Assembly: GCA_012032345.1 (NCBI GenBank)
Contig: JAAUQI010000013.1
Location: forward strand, 1 to 64,000
Direction of reading: 5' to 3'
DNA length: 64,000 nt
Origin: Leptolyngbyaceae cyanobacterium RM1_1_2
GTDB lineage: Bacteria > Cyanobacteriota > Cyanobacteriia > Phormidesmidales > Phormidesmidaceae
In this document: piece by piece, positions 43,668 through 54,600 of the stretch
Numbering within the stretch: the stretch's first letter is position 1
How the letters are laid out: each line of letters opens with the position of its first letter
The notes under the pieces: model-generated
Seen by the model: the letters and a program-made list of their open reading frames with translations, nothing else
Databases searched by the model: none
What the model was told of the DNA's origin: nothing
Position numbers and translations under genes: made by a program

Positions 43668-46436
43668 ATGGAAACAGCGGTTCAAATCAGCTCACCGCAG
43701 CTCTCGCCTATTAAGGGCATCGTCAAAGCTGTTAGCCTATCAGCACTCACGACGGGTACCTGTTTTGTGCTGCTGTCGCGCCCGGTTTTCCACTGGGATA
43801 TGGCTTTCTTAGGCGCTTCCTCTGGGCAAGAAAATGGGGAAGGTGGCGTCGGCGATCGCTCCGACAACGGGCCTGTGGTGATGCGTCCAGTCAGACAAAC
43901 ACCCGATAGCCGCTCGTCACCTGAGCGCCGCCTGAACGCTCAGCGTCCTGCCGCGCAAACCCCGCCGCCATCTGCTACGGCTCCACTAGAAAAACCTGCA
44001 CAAAGCCGCGATCGCCCGGAGACCTCCCCCAGCCCTGGATCAATAGCGCCCGAAACGGGTAGCGTGCCGCTCCTGAGCCGCTCTGCTACCGCTGCTGCCC
44101 TAGCGGCCGCCCCTAGCGCCGAGCAGTTAGCGGCAGCCCCCGCCGCGCTGACCACTGCCGCCCAGCAGCTAGCCCCTGCTGCTGCCGCACCACCGCTTAC
44201 GGCTGAACAGCTCAGCACACCGCCCCTACCGCTGCGTCGGCCCTTGCCGCTGCCCGAAGCAGCTATACCGCCCCTACCTGAAATTGCGACTGCTCCGCCT
44301 GGAACCCCACCGAGCAGCATCACCCCGCCGCTGCCCAGTTTACCCAGCCGCCCAGATTTGCCCGCGCAGCCTATTCCACCCCAGGTAGCAACCCAGCCGC
44401 CAGCACCCTCGCTGCCCGATCGGCAAGCTATCCTGCCTGAGACTGTGCTTCCAGTAGCGCCCGCAGAGCCAGAGGGATTTTTTGTCGAGCAGTTTGAGGT
44501 ATTGGGCAGCAGTATCTTTAGCGCCGAAACCCTGGCAGAGGTAGCGCAAGCAGCGGTGCAGTCTGATAGTCTGACTGCTTCTACAGAGGATATTCCCCAG
44601 GGCGAATCTGTCAGCCGCAGTCTGACGCTGAGTGATTTGGTTCGAGCCAGTGACGCTATTACCGACTACTATGTCAGCCGAGGCTACATTACCTCCGGGG
44701 CGTTTATTCCAGCCGAGGCAATTGACGGCGATACGTCCACTATCCCCATTGAGATAATTGAAGGCAGCTTGGAGGCTGTTAATGTCAGCCTGAATCCGCT
44801 AGATCCGATTCAGCTTTCAGCCCTGCCTGATCCTGCTGCCGATTGGTTTCGAGTGCCTGCCGCCCCGACTGTTCTCCCCGCATCGCCAGCAACCGAACTG
44901 TCCCCTGAACTCCCCGTGACAGATGCCAGCCTGCTCAATAGCGTACTGACGCTGGGGCAACTGCAGCAAACCAGTCTGGCCACTAGTTTGGCCGCTAATC
45001 CTCTGCGGGTGAGCTACGAAACCTGGGGCATTGATCAGCCTTACAGCGCCCTTGCCGTGCCGCCAGGGACAATGCCGCCTGCTTATTTTGCCGTAGAGGC
45101 AGCGACTGCCCCGTTTGGCGCTCCTTTTGCCCACTCTTTGTCTAATCTGGTCATGCAAGAATGGCTGGATCCGGCCTATAGCAATCGCTATATTGACGTG
45201 ACGGTCGATCGCCCTCTAGATCCGGGCTACATTGGCTCTAGGTTGGCGATCGCAGGCGCAACCCCGCTCAACATTAACCGGGTGCTGGAGAGCGTTCAGG
45301 TACTGCAGATCAACCCGCTGATCGAAACCATCTCAACTGAGCTAGCCGCAGGCACTCGCACGGGCACCAGCATTCTCAACGTAGAAGCGACCCAGGCATC
45401 GGCTGCTCAGGTACTCTTTTCAATTGACAATAACCAGTCCCCTGGCGTGGGCAGTATTCGTCAGTCAGCTCAGGTCAGCCAGGGGAATTTAAGCGGTTTG
45501 GGCGATCGCATTGCCTTTGGCGCTAGCCGCAGCGAGGGTAGCCGTAGCTTTGATTTGAGCTATGCCGTACCGGTTAGCCCTTACGACACCACGCTGCGCT
45601 TTAGCTTTAGCGATAGCAATAGCGAAATTTTGACCGCCGCCTTTAGCCCGCTGGATATTCAAACGGACTCTACTGTCTACGAAATTGCCCTAGAGCAGCC
45701 TATTGTCAAAACGCCTACCCAGCAGCTCACTCTCAGTCTGATTGGTTCCTATCGAGAGAGCCAGAGCGAGTTTTTACAAGGAATTCCCTTTCCGGCAACT
45801 GGCGCTGATGCCGATGGCTTTACTCGCGTCACCACCTTTCGGTTTGCCCAGGACTGGCTGCAGCAGGGAGAGACCCAGATCTTGGCGCTGCGATCGCAGT
45901 TTAGTCTAGGGTTAGATTCTCTAGGATCCACGATTAATGACGATCCGCCTGACAGTCGTTTTTTGAGCTGGCGCGGACGGGCGCAGTTTGCCAAGCTCTT
46001 TGCCCCCGATTCGCTGCTGCTGATTCGAGGTGATGTGCAGCTCAGCGATCGCCCTCTTGTCCCTAACGAGCAAATTGGCATTGGCGGGCAGGCTACCGTG
46101 CGCGGCTATCGTCAAAATAGCCTGCTGACTGACAATGGCTGGCTAGCCTCGGCTGAGCTGCGGTTACCCATCTTACGCATCCCGGAAATTGAAGGACTGC
46201 TGCAGGTCAGCCCCTTCTTTGATATTGGTCAGGGCTGGAATCATCCTGATAGCCCTGCCGAAGACCCTGACCCCGATTTAATCTCTGGGGCTGGGCTGGG
46301 CCTGATCTGGCAGCAGGGTGACTATTTAAATGTTCGACTTGACTGGGGCATTCCCCTAAGCCGCATCGACTACGATGTGGACGAAGGCACACTGCAAGAA
46401 TCGGGGATCTACTTCTCGGTGACGTTTACGCCCTAG
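43668..46436 (+). CDS. TpsB outer-membrane transporter (ShlB/FhaC/HecB family)
   Basis: The 922-residue protein has an N-terminal hydrophobic export segment (residues about 18-45). A long Pro/Ala-rich region (about 70-265) follows, then a POTRA domain starting FFVEQFEVLGSSIFSAE (about 270) and a second one with YYVSRGYITSGAFIP. A C-terminal beta barrel carries the lid motif VRGYRQ (about 811) in GQATVRGYRQNSLL. This is the Omp85-superfamily transporter of two-partner secretion, which exports TpsA proteins across the outer membrane. The proline-rich linker is longer than in FhaC. Its partner TpsA lies downstream on the opposite strand. Confidence 0.93.
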   Translation: METAVQISSPQLSPIKGIVKAVSLSALTTGTCFVLLSRPVFHWDMAFLGASSGQENGEGGVGDRSDNGPVVMRPVRQTPDSRSSPERRLNAQRPAAQTPPPSATAPLEKPAQSRDRPETSPSPGSIAPETGSVPLLSRSATAAALAAAPSAEQLAAAPAALTTAAQQLAPAAAAPPLTAEQLSTPPLPLRRPLPLPEAAIPPLPEIATAPPGTPPSSITPPLPSLPSRPDLPAQPIPPQVATQPPAPSLPDRQAILPETVLPVAPAEPEGFFVEQFEVLGSSIFSAETLAEVAQAAVQSDSLTASTEDIPQGESVSRSLTLSDLVRASDAITDYYVSRGYITSGAFIPAEAIDGDTSTIPIEIIEGSLEAVNVSLNPLDPIQLSALPDPAADWFRVPAAPTVLPASPATELSPELPVTDASLLNSVLTLGQLQQTSLATSLAANPLRVSYETWGIDQPYSALAVPPGTMPPAYFAVEAATAPFGAPFAHSLSNLVMQEWLDPAYSNRYIDVTVDRPLDPGYIGSRLAIAGATPLNINRVLESVQVLQINPLIETISTELAAGTRTGTSILNVEATQASAAQVLFSIDNNQSPGVGSIRQSAQVSQGNLSGLGDRIAFGASRSEGSRSFDLSYAVPVSPYDTTLRFSFSDSNSEILTAAFSPLDIQTDSTVYEIALEQPIVKTPTQQLTLSLIGSYRESQSEFLQGIPFPATGADADGFTRVTTFRFAQDWLQQGETQILALRSQFSLGLDSLGSTINDDPPDSRFLSWRGRAQFAKLFAPDSLLLIRGDVQLSDRPLVPNEQIGIGGQATVRGYRQNSLLTDNGWLASAELRLPILRIPEIEGLLQVSPFFDIGQGWNHPDSPAEDPDPDLISGAGLGLIWQQGDYLNVRLDWGIPLSRIDYDVDEGTLQESGIYFSVTFTP

Positions 46437-46469
46437 CCGTGAGGTATTTACACCCGCTCCAGACCTCCC

Positions 46470-47300
46470 CTACAGCCCTACAGCCTGCACAACGGGCGTA
46501 GCTGCAAACTCTGCTAAACCCACATCGTTCATCAAAGCGGCCCAGTCGCGCCCGATTGAGGCATCGCCAGGAAACTGATAGCGGAGCTGGGCCAGAGTCG
46601 AGGCTGTCTCCTGCCATATCCCTTCGGCGGCATAAAAAGCTGCTTGCTCTTGCAGAGTTCCAGTTGCAGCAGTGTCTAGGGCTTCTCGCTCAATCCAGCT
46701 CTCCACAACCAAATCATCTGATCTGGAGTCATCAGCCGTATCGCACTGCACTGCTAGCTGCCAAACATAAGGGGTTTCTATTTCTAGAGCTGGCATAGAG
46801 CGCGGCATCTGGATGGCCACAATTCCAGCCTGACCGCTCAGGTTAAAACTTATATCCGCAAGCTGAGTGGAAAAATCTCCCGTTTGCACCGTGAGCTGAG
46901 CCTCTGTAGGGCCTGTTAGCTGGGGAATGTAGGCTAAGACAACAGGGTAGGCAGATGCGGTTCTATCGATTGGCCCAATATTGTCTTTAGTGTCACCAGA
47001 CTCTAGATTTTCGCTAAAGGCAGCTTCTTCTTCAGGTTTAACAGGTGGAGCGATGACTAAAATTCTGTCATTTTGATTCATCAGGCAGTCGCCACCGCGT
47101 CGAAAGCCGCCTGCTCGGTAGCGCGACGAGCGTACCCGCACACGAAAGCCGCCATACCCGGCCAGTAGCGTATCTGGATGAGTGCTGAAAGCCATGCCGA
47201 TGCCTGATTGAATGCTGACTGCTTCAGCAGCGGGAGCGAGGACTAGGGAACTGGCTACTAGCGCAGCGGTGAAAAGTAGAGGATAGTCGGTACGTCTCAT
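46470..47300 (-). CDS. DUF928 exported protein (copy A)
   Basis: The roughly 276-residue protein has a signal peptide (residues 1-28, LLFTAALVASSLVLAPAAEA). The DUF928 core follows: RVRSSRYRAGGFRRG, then PVVLAYIPQL, GIVAIQMPRS and VWQLAVQCDTADDSRSDDLV. It ends with the family's helical tail WAALMNDVGLAEFA. The first in-frame codon is a TTG at 47315, but the ATG at 47298-47300 has GGGAG just upstream and is the better start. The family is nearly confined to cyanobacteria and its function is unknown. It is convergent with tpsB (33-base gap) and lies 304 bases downstream of a paralogue, copy B. Confidence 0.88.
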   Translation of the reverse strand: MRRTDYPLLFTAALVASSLVLAPAAEAVSIQSGIGMAFSTHPDTLLAGYGGFRVRVRSSRYRAGGFRRGGDCLMNQNDRILVIAPPVKPEEEAAFSENLESGDTKDNIGPIDRTASAYPVVLAYIPQLTGPTEAQLTVQTGDFSTQLADISFNLSGQAGIVAIQMPRSMPALEIETPYVWQLAVQCDTADDSRSDDLVVESWIEREALDTAATGTLQEQAAFYAAEGIWQETASTLAQLRYQFPGDASIGRDWAALMNDVGLAEFAATPVVQAVGL

Positions 47301-47563
47301 GAGAAATACTCCCAAATGGCAACAGGGTAGACGTGGCGGGTCAAAGCGATCGCAGGAATTATTACACTCTTACAGAAAACTAGTGCCTGCTGTCTCAAAC
47401 TTATGCAGTTCTTTCAGCTCAGCGACAAGATTGCAACTTCTGCAAGAATCGGTCAAAAACTTTAATATTCAACGTCTTTAATTTTGCCGCAGTTCAGCCA
47501 ACCTGACGCATTTTGATGGCTGTCTTCGCAAAAGCTACAAATACTTCAGGCTTACCCTGCTAA

Positions 47564-47591
47564 AACTCCAATCAGCAGCCTGATTGGAGTT
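47564..47591 (-). terminator. intrinsic terminator after DUF928 copy B
   Basis: AACTCCAATCAG (47564-47575) and CTGATTGGAGTT (47580-47591) form a perfect 12-base stem with a four-base loop. On the minus strand the stem runs into GTTTTAGC. It lies 13 bases beyond the copy-B stop codon, so it ends that transcript; the remaining 260 bases up to copy A carry its promoter region. Confidence 0.7.
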
Positions 47592-47604
47592 AGAAAACAG
47601 GTTC

Positions 47605-48462
47605 TCAGCGCTCAAGCTGCACAACCTCAGCAGTGCCAAAGACATCCATGTCAACTGATTGCAAAAGCGTCATCCAGGATTCTATCAAATCGCGATCGCG
47701 GGGGTTGCGGTAGCGCATCTCGGCTAGCTCAGCGATAGAATCTTGCCAGACGCCTAGCTCTGCTAAAACCAGGGGCTTTTCCCGGTCGTTAGCTGCGCTC
47801 AGCCGCTGAGCTAGACTATCAAACGCCTGGCTGAGTTCGGCATCAGTTGCGTCTGCTTCATTGAGCGACTCTTGCAGGGTCTCTAAAGAATTACGCTCAA
47901 CCCAACTGCCGACAACTGCGTCTTCAGAGCGATCGCTGGCATTGCAAATTACCGCCACTTGCCAGAGATAGCTTTCGCCTACCTCCAGCGCCGAGGCGGT
48001 ACTGGGCACTTCAACGGCAACGACGCCGCTCTCTTCAGGTAAAGTAAACGTAGTGCTATAGATTTCTTCTGTACCTTCAGCATTTTGCAGCGTGAACTGG
48101 GCTTCTTTGTCGCCTAACCCTGTAACATAAATCAAGAAAGTAGGCCGCTCTGAGAGCGTACTGTCTACCGCAACTTCTCGAAAACCCACCTGCTCAGCAT
48201 CTCGTGTAGGCGGCACCATCGCCATCACCTGCCCCGCGTTAAAGCAGGTATTGCCCCGCCGAAAGCCGCCAATGCGATAGCGGGCAGGTCGAACCCGCAG
48301 CCGAAACTGATAGCGTCCTGCGATCAGCTCTCCTGATTGACTCAGTGAACTCTCAACAGGGGTTGCTGATGAAGCGGCCCTAACCGATAGCTGGCTAGTG
48401 CTAAACACGCCTGATATCAAGGCTGTCAAAACTGCTGTCAAAAAGAAAATTGTGCGTTTCAT
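47605..48462 (-). CDS. DUF928 exported protein (copy B)
   Basis: This roughly 285-residue paralogue of copy A has a signal peptide (MKRTIFFLTAVLTALISGVF). The same DUF928 core follows: RVRPARYRIGGFRRGNTC, PTFLIYVTGLGDKEA, TFTLPEESGVVAVEVPS and a C-terminal MTLLQSVDMDVFG. GAGGAA lies eight bases before the ATG at 48460-48462, so that start is preferred over the one two codons upstream. It is followed by a strong terminator, so copy A is transcribed separately. Its 5' end is about 170 bases from the tpsA stop. The clustering suggests a role in or around two-partner secretion, but no direct evidence is visible. Confidence 0.88.
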   Translation of the reverse strand: MKRTIFFLTAVLTALISGVFSTSQLSVRAASSATPVESSLSQSGELIAGRYQFRLRVRPARYRIGGFRRGNTCFNAGQVMAMVPPTRDAEQVGFREVAVDSTLSERPTFLIYVTGLGDKEAQFTLQNAEGTEEIYSTTFTLPEESGVVAVEVPSTASALEVGESYLWQVAVICNASDRSEDAVVGSWVERNSLETLQESLNEADATDAELSQAFDSLAQRLSAANDREKPLVLAELGVWQDSIAELAEMRYRNPRDRDLIESWMTLLQSVDMDVFGTAEVVQLER

Positions 48463-48632
48463 GGCCATTTCCTCAGAGAATAAAAAATAAGTTTTACCGT
48501 TTATCTAATTAACTATTCAGCAATCAAGTCATCCATTCCAGATCAATAGCTATCCTATTTGAATTGTGAAAGAACCTTTTTGCAGGAAAAGCCTTCGATA
48601 TCTCTCTCCATAAATGATTTATGACTGCTCTA

Positions 48633-51600
48633 TTATTGAATGGTTTGAGTCAGTAAAGAATTGAGACAGACCCCTTGCTTTGGTTGAGGTTGACGAGCTA
48701 GCTGAGTGCTTTGGGACAAATTTGATGAAGGATCACTTAGTTCTTCATCCGGTACGATCCAATCATCATTATCTAGAGCCGGACTTAAGGGCTGAGCTGG
48801 GTTCGTGGGTAAACCTCCCTGACCGCTGACGGTAAACTCGCTGCCCTCAGCGCTACTAGCTGTACAAGCATCACCCACTAAATCAGAGAGATCTACAAAC
48901 GAAAGCTGAATCGGCGAGATATCATCAACAACCGTGACGTTGGTGATGCTGATTTGCCCATTGCTAGAAATGTCATTGCGGTTATTCATACGCAGTTCGC
49001 TGAATTCGCCGTTTTGACTCACGAAAAAGTACTGGTCGAGGGGTTCAATCACGAAGATATTGATAGCTCCGCCACCAATTGGGCTAGCACTACTAATAAT
49101 GTCGTTGCCGCTCAGAGATGTGGGTGGATTGGGTGCTCTCAGACTAAGAAATCCGCTGATATCAATGTTGCCTCCGGGTACAGCCACTCCAGAAGACAAA
49201 TCACCCATCCCCCTTGCTGAAACTAAGCTGCCATCCTGGAGAAGAAAAATACCGGTTCCTCCCCCTTGAATTGTGATATTGCCACCTGCGACTTCTGCAA
49301 TCAAACCGATGTTGGGCGCAAAACGTACTCCTGTAATAGTGTTAAAGCTGGTTTCCGCAGTGATGACGCTGTCAACTAGAGTAATATCACCAGTAACTAC
49401 AATGTTGATATTTCCGGGCAGAGCTTCTGTCGAGTCGCTATTGCTACCAATGAGGCTGCTTTGTAAGATCAGGTCTCTGGCGCTGATAGTGACATCGCCA
49501 GCTTCGGCAATATTGTCTCCACTGCCTGCTCCGGCAGTTGCCAGCGTCGAAACTTCTGTATTTATCAGTTCCACTTCATCAGCTGCATTCAAGGTGATGT
49601 TGCCACCAACAGCGGTTGAACCAGGGTTAATAGTTCCGACGAGTTGAAGGTCTTGAAGTCTGATATCATCAGCCGCCACAATAACTAAGTTACCGCCATT
49701 GTCGGGAGCAGGGTCACTGTCAAACGTATCATTAAAAATGGTACCGCCGTTTATTTGAACATCTCCGTTTGCGGTGGGGCTGCCAATTGCAGCAATTATA
49801 ATACTACCGGTTGTACCATCACCAAAGGCTGCTGGATCAAAGGTAATGTCATCTAGCAGAATTTCACTACCTCGTAGCACAATATTTCCGCCGTCATCAG
49901 CGCCAGAAGCGGACGTATTGATGCTCAGGCTATCTCCATTATTAAAACTGATTTCATTAACAGATGCTAGCGTTACACTTTGACCGAAGGTATCAATAAA
50001 ACTAGCCGTATCAACCCCGTCATTGTTATCCGCTCGAATTGAATTACCCTGAATAATAACAGGGCTATTAAAAGACAAAGAACTACTACCAAGCGTAACT
50101 AAATCTGTTTGGTTATTACCAACTATGACATTAGTAAAAGTATCTGAAATCTCGTCCAGCAGGTTAGAAGTAAGGTCAAGTCCAGGCCCAGCCCCGTTAA
50201 AGGTGATTCCGGTACCGGGCGAAATTTGCTGAATGAGCAATGCTTGAGAGCCTGTGATATCTGCTTCTGCTGTGGCTCCAGTAAAATCAATCGTATCTCC
50301 GACTAGGGTCAGTAGCCCTGTGCCCCCGTTAATAGAACCGTTAACAGAGCCGCCTTGCCAGATGAACGTATCGCTGAGGTTACCGCCGTTATAAGTTTGA
50401 AAATTACTAAAATTGAGCGTACTGTTGAGAGTTCCCTGATCGGCTCCAGTGATTGCCCAGGTATTGTTAATATCCGCAAAGCCAGTAAGCTGACTGTCTA
50501 CACCATTGCCAATAATAGTCTCAATGCTTTGAGCGGTAAGCGCGTTGAGGTCAACTGTAACAGGTAAAAACGCTGCTGAAAAATCTATTGTATCGTTATT
50601 ATCACCGCCGTCAATTTGACTTGTGAAAGTGTTATTAGTGAAGTTAAAGATATCGTCATTTAGTCCTCCGTTAAGAGCTATAAAATTACCAGAAGATAAG
50701 TTAAAGATATCTTCGCCGCTCTCACCATTAACTGTGTTAGCACTTCCTGAAAGGAGCGCAAAGGTATCCCCCCCATCCCCGCCATTTAGAGTGGTTATAA
50801 TCGAGGCTCCATTAACTGTGATTTGATCGTTGCCACTGCCGCCTGTAGCAGTATTGATAGATCCCGAATTCAGATTGAGTATATCTGCATCTTCGCCACC
50901 GTCGATACTCGAAATCGTGCCGGAGAAAGGATTAATGTTAATGGTATCTTCACCGGCATCTCCGGCTATGTTAGTAGCCTGCCCAGCAAAATTGATATTG
51001 ATTTGATCATTGCCGTTATTGCCAAAAATGTTGGCCACCTGACCACCGAAATTAACATCTATAAAGTCATTGCCGTCACCTGTAGAAATGTTATTTACCT
51101 GTCCACCAAAGTTGACGTCAAAATTATCAACGTTGCTGCCACCCACTAAATTGGCAAAGTCCTGAAATCGCAGAGTGGTGTTAAGCGTTCCGGTGTCAAT
51201 ACCATCAATTACCCATGTATTAGGAGTGTCATTTCCCGTCAGCGTGCTGGTAACTCCCGGCTGAGTGCTGCCCTGGATGATTTCGACATTTGCGCCAATT
51301 AGAATTGATAAATTTGGGGCAGGATCTGAAGTGTAGTTGGCAAAGGAAATGCGATCGCCCACGAAAAGATCAGCTCCACCATCAACCGCAATCACATTAG
51401 AATCGGGTAGAAGCCCATCGTTAAATATAAAAGTATCATCTCCGCCACGACCCTCTAAACCTTCAATCCCTGAAAAGCTAGTACCGTTAGCAGTCCCCTG
51501 GCCTGTGCCAGTGATAATGAAGGTGTCATTGTCCAGGGATGGAACGAAAATCAATATATTGTCCCGCCCTAAAATCCGATCGCTATCTCCAGGATTTGTG

Positions 51601-54600
51601 CCGCCATTGATTACTGCACCAGTGAGGCTATTCAGCAAGAAGCTATCGTCACCATTGCCCCCGTTTGCCTCTGCAGTCACAAGACCGCCGTTGAAGTTAA
51701 AGACATCTGCCCCACCCCCCCCGTCAACCTGAGTGACGCTGCCGCCTGTATTGACATTAAAGGTATCAACAGCGGTTCCTCCGGCAAGATTGGTAAATTC
51801 AGAAAAAGCAGTCGTTGTATCGACAGTGCCGCTGCCAATGCCATTGATTATCCAGGTATTGTTATTGTCCTGCCCTCGCAATGTGCTAGTGACACCTGGC
51901 TGAAGGCTTCCCTGAAGCTGTTCGATACCGCCGCCGCCAATACTGGCAAGGTTGACGTTTGGATCAACGGTATAGCTAGAGAAATCTAGGCGATCGCTGC
52001 CATTGCCGCCGTTAATTGCAATAGCGCTACTGTTAACGTTGGCATCAAAGCTAAAAACGTCGTTTCCATCTCGCCCGTTGAGCCGTTGAATGTTACTGAA
52101 GTTGGCAATCGGGCTGTTGAAAATATTGCTGAGTCTGCCGGTATTGGCACTTGTAATTTGAAAGCGATCGCTATTGCTTGTACCATTGATGGTGTTGTTA
52201 CCACCCCCTCCATTGATGTCTATATTGGTCAGCACGTTAAAGGTAAAGGTGTCATCGTTGTTGCCGCCAACTAGATTGGCAAAGCTAAAGAAATCTGTAG
52301 CATCGACGGTGCCACTGTCAACTCCGCTAATTGTCCATATGTTGTTGTTATCTTCGCCTCGCAATGTGCTAACAACACCTGGCTGAGCGCTGCCGCGTAC
52401 AACTTCAATGCCGCTGCCTAAAGTGGCTAAATTAACATTAGGATCGCTCAAAAAAGCCGAAAAATCCAGCTCGTCATTGGTGCTACCTCCACCGTTAAGA
52501 GTACCGCTCAAAGTAACGCCGTCGGCCACCATAAAGCGATCGTCATCACCATTACCATTAAGAGTATTAATGCCGTTAGCGTTCAGATTAAATACGTCAT
52601 TACCGCTGTCGCCATTGGCTACGTTGGCTGTGCCGCCATTAGCGTTAAAAATATCATCGCCTGCCGCTCCACTCAGGCTCGTGACGCTGCCGCCGACGCT
52701 GAGATTAAAGGTGTCTGTAGTACTACCTCCGACAAGATCAGTAAAGCTAAAGAAAGCAGTGGCATCAACAGTCCCACTGTTGACTCCATCGACTGTCCAA
52801 GTATTAAGATTATTTTGGCCGCGTAGCGTGCTACTAACTCCTGGCTGACTGCTGCCTCGAACAATTTCGATACCGCTACCCAAAGTAGCTAAATCAACAT
52901 TAGGATCGCTTGAAAAAGCCGAAAAGCTTAGCTCATCATTTGCCCCCGCTCCACCATTAAGGGTGCCAGTTATAGCAACGCTATCGGCGACAATAAAACG
53001 ATCGTTATTCCCGTCTCCGTTGAAGGCGCTAACCCCATCAGCGTTCAGGTTGAAGGTATCCTCACCCCCTCCTCCGTTGACTGTGTTGGCCGTGCCGCCA
53101 TTAGCGTTAAAAATATCATCGCCTGCCGCCCCACTCAGACTCGTGATGCTGCCGCCTGCGCTGAGATTAAAAACATCAGCTTGAGCATTACCGACGAGGT
53201 TTTCGATACGGCTAAAATTATCTGTAATTCCTGTCGCTGTGCCGGTATTACCGCTCGTAACCTCAAAGGTATTGGCAACGTTGGCCCCTCGAATTGTGTT
53301 GCTTCCTGTCAGGCCATCGAGGCCACCGTCAATGGTGCCGCCGTTGAAGTTGTAGGTATCATTTCCCGCGTCACCCATGACATTGCCTGTGACTACACCA
53401 CTGTTGAAGTTGACTGTCCCAGCTAATGTAATCGGCCCCCCATTAGCTGTCACCGCTGTGCCATTCAGGTTAACCGAGCCGCCGTTAGCAGCCAAAATAA
53501 TCAGGCCCGCTGCGCCATTCCCAGCGTCAATGTTGCCGCCAATGTCGATGTTGGCTCCCGAAGCAGCACTAGCAGTGGGTTCATCAGGAGTGAAGTTACT
53601 GGTAGGACTATCAACTGTTGTAAGGTCAGTGTCTGTTGCAATTCCTCCCTGCCCCGATCGCAGAATCAGTGCTGGACTTGCCGTTAAAATAGCCGCATCT
53701 GGATCACCTGCGACTGCCCCTGCGACTTCAGGCCCAGTGATGATAATGTCGCCAGTCGCGCTGATGCTGCCTCCGGCCTCTACCTTGAGGGACACGCCAC
53801 TGTAGCTGCCAAAACTGACATTACCTGTTGCCAAAATAATCGGGTCATAAAAGCTAAAGAACTCGCCGCCCCCCCCCGCTGTGTTGGCAACTGAAAAATT
53901 GCCGCCACTTTCGTAGTGGGCATCTCCTGAAATGACCCCGTCACTCACCAAGGTTAGGTCACCGCCGCTGCGGAAAGGTGTTTGCGGATGATTGAGCGCC
54001 AGAATGTCGATTGATTCTTCGCCGCGAATCACCAGATTGCCCCCGGTATCGGCGCTGAAGGCATTTTCAGCACTGTCGCGGATGCGGACGGTGCCTGTGG
54101 CTTGCAGGGTTAGGTCATTTGTAGTTTGTAGCTGGTTCTCTTCGAGAATCAGATCGCCACGGGCTGAGAGCAGGGCCGAGTCTGCCGACACATTTTGCAC
54201 CTGCACATTGCCGCTGACGCCCTCGACTGAAACCTGAGCGCCAGCGGTGAGGTCGCCGCTGCTGGTGACGCTTCCGGCGGCAAGGCGTAGGTCTTGTCCT
54301 GCGGCTAAATTAGCCGCATTGGTCAGCGCCGCCGGGGCATCGGGGCCAAACTGGATGCCGGGTGTGACATTAACCGTCACCAGCGGCGCAGCGTTGGGAT
54401 TGACGGCGCTAAACTCGCTGCCGTCTAGAAAGGTAAAGCCTGTGCCGGTGCCAGAGACAAAAGAACCAGAGACATCAAGCTGAGCATTGGGGCCAAAGAC
54501 AATGCCGTTGGGGTTGAGAAAGAAGAGGTTGGCAGCTCCGTCTACGCCTAGCAGGCCGTCAATGCTAGACAGATTGCCGCCCGTGACGCGGTTGATGATG

